Source of the DNA: Chloroflexota bacterium
GTDB taxonomy: Bacteria > Chloroflexota > UBA11872
NCBI GenBank assembly: GCA_028875175.1
Contig: JAPPFO010000016.1
Span: 1 to 6,837 of the forward strand
Direction of reading: 5' to 3'
Length of the DNA: 6,837 nt
The translations under genes were made by a program, and so were the position numbers. Shown here one piece after another: positions 1 to 6,263 of this stretch. The notes under the pieces were generated by a model. The model was not told the origin of the DNA and searched no databases. It was given only the letters and a program-made list of their open reading frames with translations. Position 1 is the first letter of the stretch. Every line of letters starts with the position of its first letter.

Positions 1-391
1 GCGGCGCGCCAGGATCTCGCGTGGCGCGCCGCAGGGCGTTGCGCAGGCGCTGAATCTCCGCTTCGTAGCGCTGCCGCATTTCCCGCAGGTCCTGCTGGTG
101 CTCCAGCGCCTGCCGCTGGTAGCGGTCGCGCATGTTCAGCACCACCTCCACCCCCGCCAGGTTCACCCCCAGCTCGGAGGTCAACCGCTGGATCAGCCGC
201 ACCCGCTCGATGTCCTCCTGCGAGAACATGCGCACGTTGCCCGGCGAGCGGCTCGGCGACACCAGGCCGATGCGCTCGTAGTGGCGCAGCGTCTGCGGAT
301 GCACTTCCGTGATCTCGGCCACCACGCCGATGAAATACGCCGGGCGTGACCTCAGGTCATCCGCGTCGCCGCCGTCGCTGTCGAACGCCAC
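1..391 (-). CDS. hspR: HspR, MerR-family heat-shock repressor (3' end beyond window)
   Basis: Transcriptional repressor of chaperone genes; binds HAIR inverted repeats, and in actinobacteria uses DnaK as co-repressor. Read from a GTG at 391, the frame stays open for 130 codons to the left edge, so the stop is not seen. A MerR winged helix-turn-helix spans about residues 17-85. It carries HspR hallmarks: HPQTLRHYERIGLVSP (31-46), an R-x-FSQEDIER stretch (54-63) and GVNLAGVEVVL (75-85). Residues 86-123 are charged and heptad-like (MRDRYQRQALEHQQ onward), probably the coiled-coil dimer helix. No cysteine is visible, so it is not a metal- or redox-sensing MerR. The GTG was chosen because an in-frame TGA lies three codons upstream and a GGTGA ribosome site (402-398) is well placed. 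The start sits one base after the dnaJ stop, suggesting translational coupling. Streptomyces HspR is of similar length, so only a short C-terminal tail should be missing. The presence of a HAIR-like site at the operon head strongly supports the assignment. Confidence 0.93.
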   Translation of the reverse strand, partial: MAFDSDGGDADDLRSRPAYFIGVVAEITEVHPQTLRHYERIGLVSPSRSPGNVRMFSQEDIERVRLIQRLTSELGVNLAGVEVVLNMRDRYQRQALEHQQDLREMRQRYEAEIQRLRNALRRATRDPGAP

Positions 392-402
392 GTCAGCTCA
401 CC
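389..402 (-). promoter_or_regulatory. hspR ribosome binding site and dnaJ stop/hspR start junction
   Basis: GGTGAG (402-397) matches the GGUGA part of the extended Shine-Dalgarno sequence and stands 5 nt before the GTG at 391-389. It lies inside the last codons of dnaJ. The dnaJ TGA (395-393) and the hspR GTG are separated by a single base, so a ribosome finishing dnaJ can restart on hspR. This decides the hspR start and ties repressor output to chaperone translation (inference). Confidence 0.7.
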
Positions 403-1316
403 GCCGAAGGTGTGGGGACCTCGCCGCGAATCGCCGCCAGTTCCTGGAACAGCTCGCGTTCGCGCGCGCTCAGATTGCGCGGCAGGCGCACGTGGATTCG
501 CACCAACATGTCCCCGCGCTCCCCGCCGCCGCGTCGCGGCAGGCCCTGGCCGCGCAACCGCAACCGGCGGCCGTTCTGCGTCTCCGGCGGTACGCGCACC
601 GACAGCGACGAGCCCGACGGCGTCGGCACCTGCACCGACGTGCCCAGCACGGCCTCGGTCAGCCCGATTGAGACCTCCGTCTCCAGGTCGTCGCCCTTGC
701 GCTTGAATCCCGGGTCATCGCCAATGCGTACTCGCAGGAACAGGTCGCCCCGCGAACCGTCGGCTCGCACCGCGCCTTCGCCCGCCACCCGCAGGCGCTG
801 CCCGTCGCGCACGCCGCGCGGAATCGTCACGTCGATCCGCCGTTGCCGCACGCCGCCGTCCGGCGAGGGCACCCGCATCGTCAACGTCCGGCGGCCGCCG
901 TTCAGCACCTCCGGCAGGCTGACCTGCAGCGTCTCCTCCACGTTCGCCTGCTGCGGCCGCTGCGGACGCCCGCGCCCGCCGAACAGCGCGTCGAAGAAAT
1001 CGCTGAACCCCGACGCGCCGCCGCCGAACATGTCGCCAAACCCGTCCATCCGCACGCCGCTCTGCCGGAACGCCTCGTCGAAGGACCCGGTGCGACGCCA
1101 GTTCGATCCGAACCGGTCGTACTGCTGCCGCTTCGTCGGATCGCTCAACACCTCGTGCGCTTCGTTGATCTCCTTGAATCGCGCTTCCGCCGAGGCGTCG
1201 TCCGGATTCACATCCGGGTGATAGCGCCGCGCCAGCCGCCGGTAGGCCGACTTGATGTCGTCCGGCGACGCGTCCCGTGGAACACCCAGGGTCTGGTAGT
1301 AGTCCTTGTATTCCAC
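393..1316 (-). CDS. dnaJ: DnaJ-family co-chaperone, CbpA type without zinc finger
   Basis: Hsp40 co-chaperone that delivers clients to DnaK and stimulates its ATPase, in the cytoplasm. The 307-residue product has an N-terminal J domain (about 4-68) with the essential HPD motif at 33-35 in helix-flanking context RRYHPDVNPD. A Gly/Phe-rich linker follows (about 91-116, GFGDMFGGG and SDFFDALFGG). Two C-terminal beta domains occupy about 125-200 and 204-295; VTIPRGVRDGQRLRVAGEG (163-181) is typical of the first. The four CxxCxGxG zinc repeats of classical DnaJ are absent, and length matches E. coli CbpA (about 306), so this is a class II J-protein. The start is GTG: it opens MEYKDYYQTLGV, the canonical beginning of the family, and AGGCGG (1327-1322) lies 5 nt upstream, overlapping the grpE stop codon. 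It is 9 nt downstream of grpE and is the only J-protein in the window, so it is presumably the partner of the adjacent DnaK. The symbol cbpA would be equally fair. Confidence 0.95.
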   Translation of the reverse strand: MEYKDYYQTLGVPRDASPDDIKSAYRRLARRYHPDVNPDDASAEARFKEINEAHEVLSDPTKRQQYDRFGSNWRRTGSFDEAFRQSGVRMDGFGDMFGGGASGFSDFFDALFGGRGRPQRPQQANVEETLQVSLPEVLNGGRRTLTMRVPSPDGGVRQRRIDVTIPRGVRDGQRLRVAGEGAVRADGSRGDLFLRVRIGDDPGFKRKGDDLETEVSIGLTEAVLGTSVQVPTPSGSSLSVRVPPETQNGRRLRLRGQGLPRRGGGERGDMLVRIHVRLPRNLSARERELFQELAAIRGEVPTPSAVS

Positions 1317-1325
1317 GGGCGCCGC

Positions 1326-1826
1326 CTACATCCCGTCGTCCGAAACGGCCACTTCAACGCGCGCCGCGCGCAGCACGTCGTCGCCCCAGCGATAGCCCGC
1401 CTGCAGCTCGGCCGTGATCGTGCCCGCCGGCACGTCGGCGTCCGGCCGCGTGGCCACCGCTTCGTGCCAGCGCGGGTCGAACGCACCCTCCGCCTCGATC
1501 GGCCGCACGCCGCGCGCCGACAGCAGCGCCTCCAGCCGGGTGCGCATCAGCTGCACGCCCTCCCGCGCGCTGGCGGGGTCCGACCCGGCGTCCAGCGCCG
1601 CCAGCGTCCGGTCCAGGTCGTCCGCCACGCTCAGGATGTCGCGCAGCAGCGACGACTTCGCCTCCTGGATCAGGTCCTCCGTCGTGCGGTTCACCCGCTT
1701 GCGGAAGTTGTCCATCTCGGCGCGCAGGCGCAGCAGCTGGTCGTTGAGCGACGCCACCTCGGCCTCCAGCCCCGCTTCACGCTCGCCGGCGGCCGCGGCT
1801 TCGCCATCGTGTGGATCGGCGTTCAT
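1326..1826 (-). CDS. grpE: GrpE, nucleotide exchange factor of DnaK
   Basis: Homodimeric cytoplasmic factor that releases ADP from DnaK and so resets the chaperone cycle; the long helices can also act as a thermosensor in known members. The 166-residue product has a short acidic/Ala-rich N terminus (1-20). A coiled-coil helix (about 20-80) follows, containing the family motif AEMDNFRKR (36-44). The C-terminal beta domain that inserts into DnaK includes FDPRWHEAV (116-124) and GYRWGDDVLRAARVEVA (144-160), matching the GrpE signature. E. coli GrpE is about 197 residues; the difference lies in the shorter N-terminal tail, with no core element missing. The start is ATG at 1826, 6 nt after the dnaK stop. 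Only a weak GAGAAG precedes it, across the end of dnaK, so translation may rely on coupling to dnaK. Confidence 0.96.
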   Translation of the reverse strand: MNADPHDGEAAAAGEREAGLEAEVASLNDQLLRLRAEMDNFRKRVNRTTEDLIQEAKSSLLRDILSVADDLDRTLAALDAGSDPASAREGVQLMRTRLEALLSARGVRPIEAEGAFDPRWHEAVATRPDADVPAGTITAELQAGYRWGDDVLRAARVEVAVSDDGM

Positions 1827-1832
1827 CGGGCG

Positions 1833-3737
1833 CTACTTCTCGTCCGCGGCTTCGAACTCCGCGTCCACCACGTCGTCGTCCGCCGGCGCCTCGTCCGCGC
1901 CTGGCGGTGGCTCGGCGCCGTCGGCGCCCGGCGCCGCCTGGTACATCTGCTCGCCCAGCTTCTGGGCCGCCGTCTGCAGCACCGCCGTGGCGCTGCGGAT
2001 CGCCTCCAGGTCCTCGCCTTCCAGCGCCTTGCGCACGTCGGCGATCGCCCGCTCCGCCGCCTCCCGGTCGTCCGCCTCGATCTTGTCGCCGTTCTCGCTG
2101 ATCAGGCGCTCTGTCTGGTACGCCAGGCTGTCGGCGTTGTTGCGCAGCTCGGCCTCCTCCAACTGCCGGCGGTCCTCCGCGGCGTGCTGCTCGGCCTCCT
2201 GCACCAGCGCGTCCACCTGTTCGTCGGAGAGATTCGTGCTGGCCGTGATCGTGATGCGCTGCTCCTTGGCCGTCGCCAGGTCCTTGGCCGACACGTTCAC
2301 GATCCCGTTCGCGTCGATGTCGAACGTGACCTCGATCTGCGGTACGCCCCGCGGCGCCGACGGGATGCCCTCCAGCCGGAACCGGCCCAGCGTCGTGTTG
2401 TCCCGCGCCATCGGGCGCTCGCCCTGCAGCACGTGAATGTCCACCGCCGTCTGCCCGTCGTCGGCCGTCGAGAAGATCTCCGACTTGCTGGTCGGAATCG
2501 TGGTGTTGCGCGGAATCAGCGCCGTCAGCACGCCGCCCAGCGTTTCCACGCCCAGCGACAGCGGCGTCACGTCCAGCAACACCACGTCCTCGACCTCGCC
2601 CGCCAGCACGCCGCCCTGGATCGCGGCCCCGATGGCCACCACCTCGTCCGGGTTGACGCCCTGGTTGGGCTCCTTGCCGGTCAGCTCGCGCACCAGCGTC
2701 TGCACCGCCGGCATGCGCGTCGACCCGCCCACCAGCACCACTTCGTTGATCTCCGCTGCCCGGATGCCCGCGTCGCCCAGCGCCCGCCGGAACGGCTCCA
2801 CGCAGCGCTGCGTCAGATCCTCCGTCAGCCGCTCGAACTCCGCCCGCGTCAGCGCCACGTCCAGGTGCTTGGGCCCTGTCTGGTCCGCCGTGATGAACGG
2901 CAGGCTGATCTGCGCCTGCGGCACCGACGAGAGCTCCTGCTTGGCCTTCTCCGAGGCCTCGATCAGTCGCTGCAGCGCCTGCGGGTCCTTGCGCAGATCG
3001 ATGCCCTCGGCGCGCAGGAATTCCTCGGCCACGTGGTCCACCACCCGCCGGTCGTAGTCGTCGCCGCCCAGGTGCGTGTCCCCGTTGGTGGCCTTGACCT
3101 CGAACACGCCGTCGCCCACCTCCAGGATGGTCACGTCGAACGTGCCGCCGCCCAGGTCCCACACCAGGATCGTCTCGGCCCCGCGCTTGTCCAGCCCGTA
3201 GGCCAGCGCCGCCGCCGTCGGCTCGTTGATGATGCGCCGCACGTTCAGGCCGGCAATCTCGCCCGCGTTGCGCGTGGACTGCCGCTGCGAGTCGTTGAAA
3301 TAGGCCGGCACCGTGATCACGGCGTCCGTCACGTCCTCGCCCAGGTACTTCTCCGCGTCGGCCTTCAGCTTCTGCAGTACCACGGCCGAGATCTCCTCGG
3401 GCGTCACCTCGCGGCCGCTCTCCGGGATCTTGATCAGCACCTCGCCCGCCCGGCCCTCGGTCACGTCGAACGTCACCGCGGCCGATTCGTCCCCCACTTC
3501 CGTGAGGCGGCGTCCAACGAACCGCTTCGAGGAGTTGATCGTGTTCTTGGGATTCATCACCGCCTGGCGGCGGGCCAGCTGCCCGACCAACCGCTGGCCG
3601 CCCTTGCCGTACGCCACCACCGATGGCGTCAGGCGGCTGCCCTCGGAGTTCGTGACCACGTTCGGGTCGCCGCCCTCCATCACCGCAACGACGGAGTTCG
3701 TCGTCCCCAGGTCAATCCCAATGATCTTGCTCGCCAT
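1833..3737 (-). CDS. dnaK: DnaK, Hsp70 chaperone
   Basis: ATP-driven cytoplasmic Hsp70 that binds exposed hydrophobic peptides; also the likely co-repressor of HspR. The 634-residue protein is full length. Its nucleotide-binding domain (about 1-383) shows phosphate loop 1 IGIDLGTTNSVVAV (6-19), phosphate loop 2 VWDLGGGTFDVTIL (192-205), connecting segment INEPTAAALAYGLD (170-183) and adenosine motif VVLVGGSTRMPAV (333-345). The linker DVVLLDVTPLSLGVET (384-399) leads into the substrate-binding beta domain (about 395-505) and helical lid (about 505-600). The tail is acidic and ends near DDDVVDAEF, like other bacterial DnaKs. Residues 76-121 align without a gap to E. coli DnaK, so the deletion seen in Firmicutes and actinobacteria is absent. 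The ATG has a strong AGGAGG 6 nt upstream, overlapping the lon stop. It sits 10 nt after lon and 6 nt before grpE. The opposite strand has a very long open frame, regarded as a composition artefact. Confidence 0.98.
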   Translation of the reverse strand: MASKIIGIDLGTTNSVVAVMEGGDPNVVTNSEGSRLTPSVVAYGKGGQRLVGQLARRQAVMNPKNTINSSKRFVGRRLTEVGDESAAVTFDVTEGRAGEVLIKIPESGREVTPEEISAVVLQKLKADAEKYLGEDVTDAVITVPAYFNDSQRQSTRNAGEIAGLNVRRIINEPTAAALAYGLDKRGAETILVWDLGGGTFDVTILEVGDGVFEVKATNGDTHLGGDDYDRRVVDHVAEEFLRAEGIDLRKDPQALQRLIEASEKAKQELSSVPQAQISLPFITADQTGPKHLDVALTRAEFERLTEDLTQRCVEPFRRALGDAGIRAAEINEVVLVGGSTRMPAVQTLVRELTGKEPNQGVNPDEVVAIGAAIQGGVLAGEVEDVVLLDVTPLSLGVETLGGVLTALIPRNTTIPTSKSEIFSTADDGQTAVDIHVLQGERPMARDNTTLGRFRLEGIPSAPRGVPQIEVTFDIDANGIVNVSAKDLATAKEQRITITASTNLSDEQVDALVQEAEQHAAEDRRQLEEAELRNNADSLAYQTERLISENGDKIEADDREAAERAIADVRKALEGEDLEAIRSATAVLQTAAQKLGEQMYQAAPGADGAEPPPGADEAPADDDVVDAEFEAADEK

Positions 3738-3743
3738 CTGTTG

Positions 3744-3749
3744 CCTCCT
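3744..3749 (-). promoter_or_regulatory. Strong Shine-Dalgarno of dnaK overlapping lon stop
   Basis: A perfect AGGAGG starts within the lon TAG codon (3750-3748) and ends 6 nt before the dnaK ATG. It is the best ribosome site in the operon, which fits the need for much more DnaK than Lon from one transcript. The same layout, stop codon merged with the ribosome site (TAGGCGG), recurs at the grpE-dnaJ junction. Confidence 0.85.
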
Positions 3750-6198
3750 AGGCTGATCCGGACGCGGTCGCCGGTCCCGTTTGTTCCGGCGCCGCGGCTT
3801 CGTTCATCAATACGGTCGAAAGCACGCTGTCCATGTCGTCCACCCACACGAAGCGAATCTGCCTGCGCACCCGCGCGGGGATGTCGTCCAGGTCCGGCCG
3901 GTTCTCCTCGGGCGCGATCACCGTGCGCAGGCCCGCCCGGTGCGCGGCCAGCACCTTCTCCTTCAGCCCGCCGATGGGCAACACCCGCCCCCGCAGGGTC
4001 ACCTCGCCCGTCATCGCAATCTCGCGCCGCACCCGCCGGCCCGTCATGGCCGAAATGATCGCCGCGCCCATCGTGATCCCGGCCGAGGGCCCGTCCTTCG
4101 GCACGCCGCCGGCCGGCACGTGCACGTGCAGATCGCGTTCGGCAAACAGCCCCGCGTCCACGCCCAGCACGCCGGTGCGCGCCCGCGCGTAGGACAGCGC
4201 GGCCCGCGCCGATTCGCTCATCACGTCGCCCAGCTGCCCGGTCAGGCGCACCTTGCCGGCGCCCGCGATCCAGGCCGCTTCCACGTCCAGCACCTCGCCG
4301 CCCACCGGCGTCACCGCCAGGCCCGTGGCCACGCCCACCTCCGGCGTGCGCGACTCGTCTTCGGGTAGAAACTTGGCCGGTCCCAGGGCGGTCCGCACAC
4401 GCCGCGGCGTCACCCGCGCGGCCGTGCGGTAGTTGGCCGCGATCCGCCGCGCCAATTTGCGGCACACCGCCGCCAGCTCGCGTTCCAGGTTGCGCACCCC
4501 CGCCTCGCGCGTGTAATGCCGGATCACCTCCCGCACCGCCCGGTCCGTGAACGTCACGCCGGCCTTCCGCAGGCCGTGGTTGCGGACCTGCCGCGGCAGC
4601 AGGAACCCCTGCGCGATCCGCACCTTCTCGTCTTCCGTGTAGCCGCTCAGCTCAATGACCTCCATCCGGTCGCGCAGCACCGGCGGAATGTCCTCGGCGG
4701 TATTCGCGGTCGTCACGAACAGCACGCGCGAGAGGTCGAACGGCACCTCCAGGTAATGGTCCGAAAAGCTGTGGTTGTACTCCGGGTCAAGCACCTCCAG
4801 CAGCGCCGACGAGGGGTCGCCCCGAAAGTCCCGTCCAATCTTGTCGATCTCGTCCAGCAGCATCACCGGGTTGCGCGAGCCCGCCCGCCGCAGGGCCTGG
4901 ATGATGCGGCCCGGCAGCGCTCCCACGTAGGTGCGCCGGTGCCCGCGGATCTCCGCCTCGTCGCGCACTCCGCCCAGCGAGATGCGCACGAACTCGCGGC
5001 CCAGCGCTCGCGCGATCGAGCGGCCCAGGCTGGTCTTGCCCACCCCCGGCGGCCCCACGAAACAGACGATCGGGGTCCGGAACTTGGTTGAGATCGCCCG
5101 CACCGCCAGGAATTCCAGCACCCGATCCTTGGGCTTCTCCAATCCATAGTGGTCGCGGTCCAGCACCCGCCGCGCCCGCGCCAGGCTGCGGTGGTCGCGC
5201 GTCTCGTGCGCCCACGGCAGCGTCAGCAGCCAGTCCAGGTAGCCGCGGATCACGCCCACCTCGGGCGAGGTCGGCGGCGTGGCGTCCAGCCGGGAAATCT
5301 CCTGTCGCGCCTTCGCCGCCACGTCGTCCGGCAGGTCCGAGGCGTCCACCCGGTCGCTCAGGTCCTGCGCGTCGTCGGTCTGCGGGCTGGACATGCCCAG
5401 CTCGCGCTGGATCGCCCGCAGTTGCTCCCGCAGGTAGTAGTCCCGCTGCACCTTCTCGATGCCGTCCTGGATCTCCCCCTGGATCTTGTTGCGGATGTTC
5501 AGGATCTCGACTTGCTTGGCCAGGTAGCGCGCCACGAAGCGCAGCCGCTCGGTCAGGTCCAGCGACTCCAGCACCGTCTGCCGCTCGTGCGGCGACATGT
5601 CCGACGAGAAGGCCACGTAGTCCGCCAGCCAGCCCGGATCGGCGGCGCGCCGCGTCATGGCCACGGTCTCGGGCGCGAACATGTTCGTCTCCTCCGCCAC
5701 GCCCTCCACGTGCGCCACCACCACGCGGCGCAGCGCTTCCAGCTCCAGCGACGGGCGGTATTCCACCGTCAGCGGCGTCACCCGCGCGTCGAAGTGCTCG
5801 CCCACGGGCGCGATGTCGTCCACCGTCGCCCGGTACTGGCCTTCCAGCAGCACCTGCACCCCGCCGTCCGGCATGCGCAGCCGGCGGATCACCCTGGCCG
5901 CCGTGCCCACCGAGCACAGCTGCTGCGGGTCCACGGTCTTGCGCGCCCGGCGCTGCGTCACCACCACCACCAGGTCGCCGCTGTCCGCCGCCGCCGCCAG
6001 CGCGTCCACCGAGACCGCCCGGCTGGCGTGCAGGGGCATGGTCAACTCCGGGTACGCCACCCAATCCGGCAGCGGCACCACCGGCAGGCGCATCGACTCG
6101 GGCCGCACCGAAACCACCGTGCGGCGCGGCGCGGCATTCCCGCCGGCGCGGCCCTCGGCGCCGGCGGATTCGGCGTCGGCGTGCATTGATCCAGTCAT
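3748..6198 (-). CDS. lon: Lon, ATP-dependent serine protease (LonA type)
   Basis: Hexameric cytoplasmic AAA+ protease that unfolds and degrades damaged and short-lived regulatory proteins. From the ATG at 6198 the product is 816 residues. A 37-residue Ala/Gly-rich leader precedes the LON substrate-binding domain (about 38-232, opening LPVVPLPDWVAYPEL). A helical segment follows (about 233-330). The AAA+ module has Walker A GPPGVGKT (382-389), Walker B VMLLDEIDK (445-453) and a probable arginine finger in LRDRMEVI (R511). The C-terminal protease domain has Ser705 in PKDGPSAG and Lys748 in GGLKEK, 43 residues apart as in the E. coli Ser679/Lys722 dyad. There is no membrane segment, so this is LonA, not LonB. 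The frame can be extended to a TTG at 6237, but that TTG is the -35 box of the promoter, so the extension is rejected. ATG 6198 lies about 10 nt after the -10 box; ATG 6186, four codons in, is an alternative without a ribosome site. It heads the operon, 10 nt before dnaK. Confidence 0.96.
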   Translation of the reverse strand: MTGSMHADAESAGAEGRAGGNAAPRRTVVSVRPESMRLPVVPLPDWVAYPELTMPLHASRAVSVDALAAAADSGDLVVVVTQRRARKTVDPQQLCSVGTAARVIRRLRMPDGGVQVLLEGQYRATVDDIAPVGEHFDARVTPLTVEYRPSLELEALRRVVVAHVEGVAEETNMFAPETVAMTRRAADPGWLADYVAFSSDMSPHERQTVLESLDLTERLRFVARYLAKQVEILNIRNKIQGEIQDGIEKVQRDYYLREQLRAIQRELGMSSPQTDDAQDLSDRVDASDLPDDVAAKARQEISRLDATPPTSPEVGVIRGYLDWLLTLPWAHETRDHRSLARARRVLDRDHYGLEKPKDRVLEFLAVRAISTKFRTPIVCFVGPPGVGKTSLGRSIARALGREFVRISLGGVRDEAEIRGHRRTYVGALPGRIIQALRRAGSRNPVMLLDEIDKIGRDFRGDPSSALLEVLDPEYNHSFSDHYLEVPFDLSRVLFVTTANTAEDIPPVLRDRMEVIELSGYTEDEKVRIAQGFLLPRQVRNHGLRKAGVTFTDRAVREVIRHYTREAGVRNLERELAAVCRKLARRIAANYRTAARVTPRRVRTALGPAKFLPEDESRTPEVGVATGLAVTPVGGEVLDVEAAWIAGAGKVRLTGQLGDVMSESARAALSYARARTGVLGVDAGLFAERDLHVHVPAGGVPKDGPSAGITMGAAIISAMTGRRVRREIAMTGEVTLRGRVLPIGGLKEKVLAAHRAGLRTVIAPEENRPDLDDIPARVRRQIRFVWVDDMDSVLSTVLMNEAAAPEQTGPATASGSA

Positions 6199-6208
6199 GT
6201 CACGAGGT

Positions 6209-6237
6209 ATCGTAGATATTGAGTGAGTCACTGTCAA
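6209..6237 (-). promoter_or_regulatory. Sigma-A type promoter of the lon-dnaK-grpE-dnaJ-hspR operon
   Basis: On the minus strand, a perfect -35 hexamer TTGACA (6237-6232) is followed after exactly 17 bp by TACGAT (6214-6209), which matches 4 of 6 bases of TATAAT including the key A2 and T6. It lies in an AT-rich island between two GC-rich coding regions and directly precedes lon. Transcription should start near 6202-6199, only a few bases before the ATG at 6198. The start point is predicted, not shown. Confidence 0.85.
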
Positions 6238-6238
6238 G
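6218..6238 (-). promoter_or_regulatory. HAIR-like HspR operator overlapping the -35 box
   Basis: The minus strand reads CTTGACA, 7 bp, ACTCAAT. The HAIR consensus known from actinobacteria is CTTGAGT-N7-ACTCAAG. Matches are 5 of 7 in the left arm and 6 of 7 in the right arm, with exactly the expected 7-bp spacer. The left arm contains the -35 box and the right arm lies in the promoter spacer, so bound HspR would block RNA polymerase. hspR is the last gene of the same operon, which implies negative autoregulation. The inner bases also form a perfect AGTGACTCACT palindrome offset by one base. Confidence 0.82.
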
Positions 6239-6249
6239 TAATCTTACTT
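6236..6249. repeat. Short palindrome AAGTAA-GA-TTACTT beside the operator
   Basis: On the minus strand AAGTAA and TTACTT form perfect 6-bp inverted arms around GA, just upstream of and partly overlapping the HAIR left arm and the first two bases of the -35 box. It is not followed by a run of T, so it does not look like a terminator for the upstream gene. It could be a second protein-binding site or part of an AT-rich upstream promoter element; with such a short AT-rich sequence, chance is also possible. Confidence 0.4.
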
Positions 6250-6263
6250 ACTTCCAGTCAGTA

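Noticed and set aside
3..30. Two GGCGCGCC octamers 20 bp apart near the left edge
   Set aside because: They fall in Arg/Ala codons of hspR and are expected in such GC-rich coding sequence; no regulatory meaning can be supported.
1777..3162. A 461-codon minus-strand frame inside dnaK
   Set aside because: It is dnaK read in another frame: almost wholly Gly, Arg, Ala and Asp, with no motif, and overlaps a clearly functional gene.
843..4058. A 1071-codon open frame on the plus strand, opposite dnaJ, grpE, dnaK and the end of lon
   Set aside because: It is a shadow of GC-rich codons. Its product is dominated by Arg, His, Gln, Leu and Pro, shows no recognisable domain, and crosses four well-supported genes and their junctions. 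Long antisense frames opposite dnaK are a familiar artefact.
6199..6237. N-terminal extension of Lon by 13 residues from a TTG start
   Set aside because: The TTG is the start of the -35 hexamer, the -10 box and HAIR site fall inside the extension, and the residues are unlike Lon N termini.
6241..6246. TAAGAT as the -10 box of a second, upstream promoter
   Set aside because: No acceptable -35 hexamer lies 16-18 bp upstream; the site at that distance is GC-rich and unlike TTGACA.
6236..6249. Rho-independent terminator for the upstream gene
   Set aside because: The arms are short and AT-rich, the loop is only 2 nt and no T-run follows in the direction of transcription.
6199..6263. CIRCE element (HrcA operator) in the operon control region
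   Set aside because: No TTAGCACTC-N9-GAGTGCTAA-like repeat is present; the only good inverted repeat has HAIR arms and spacing.
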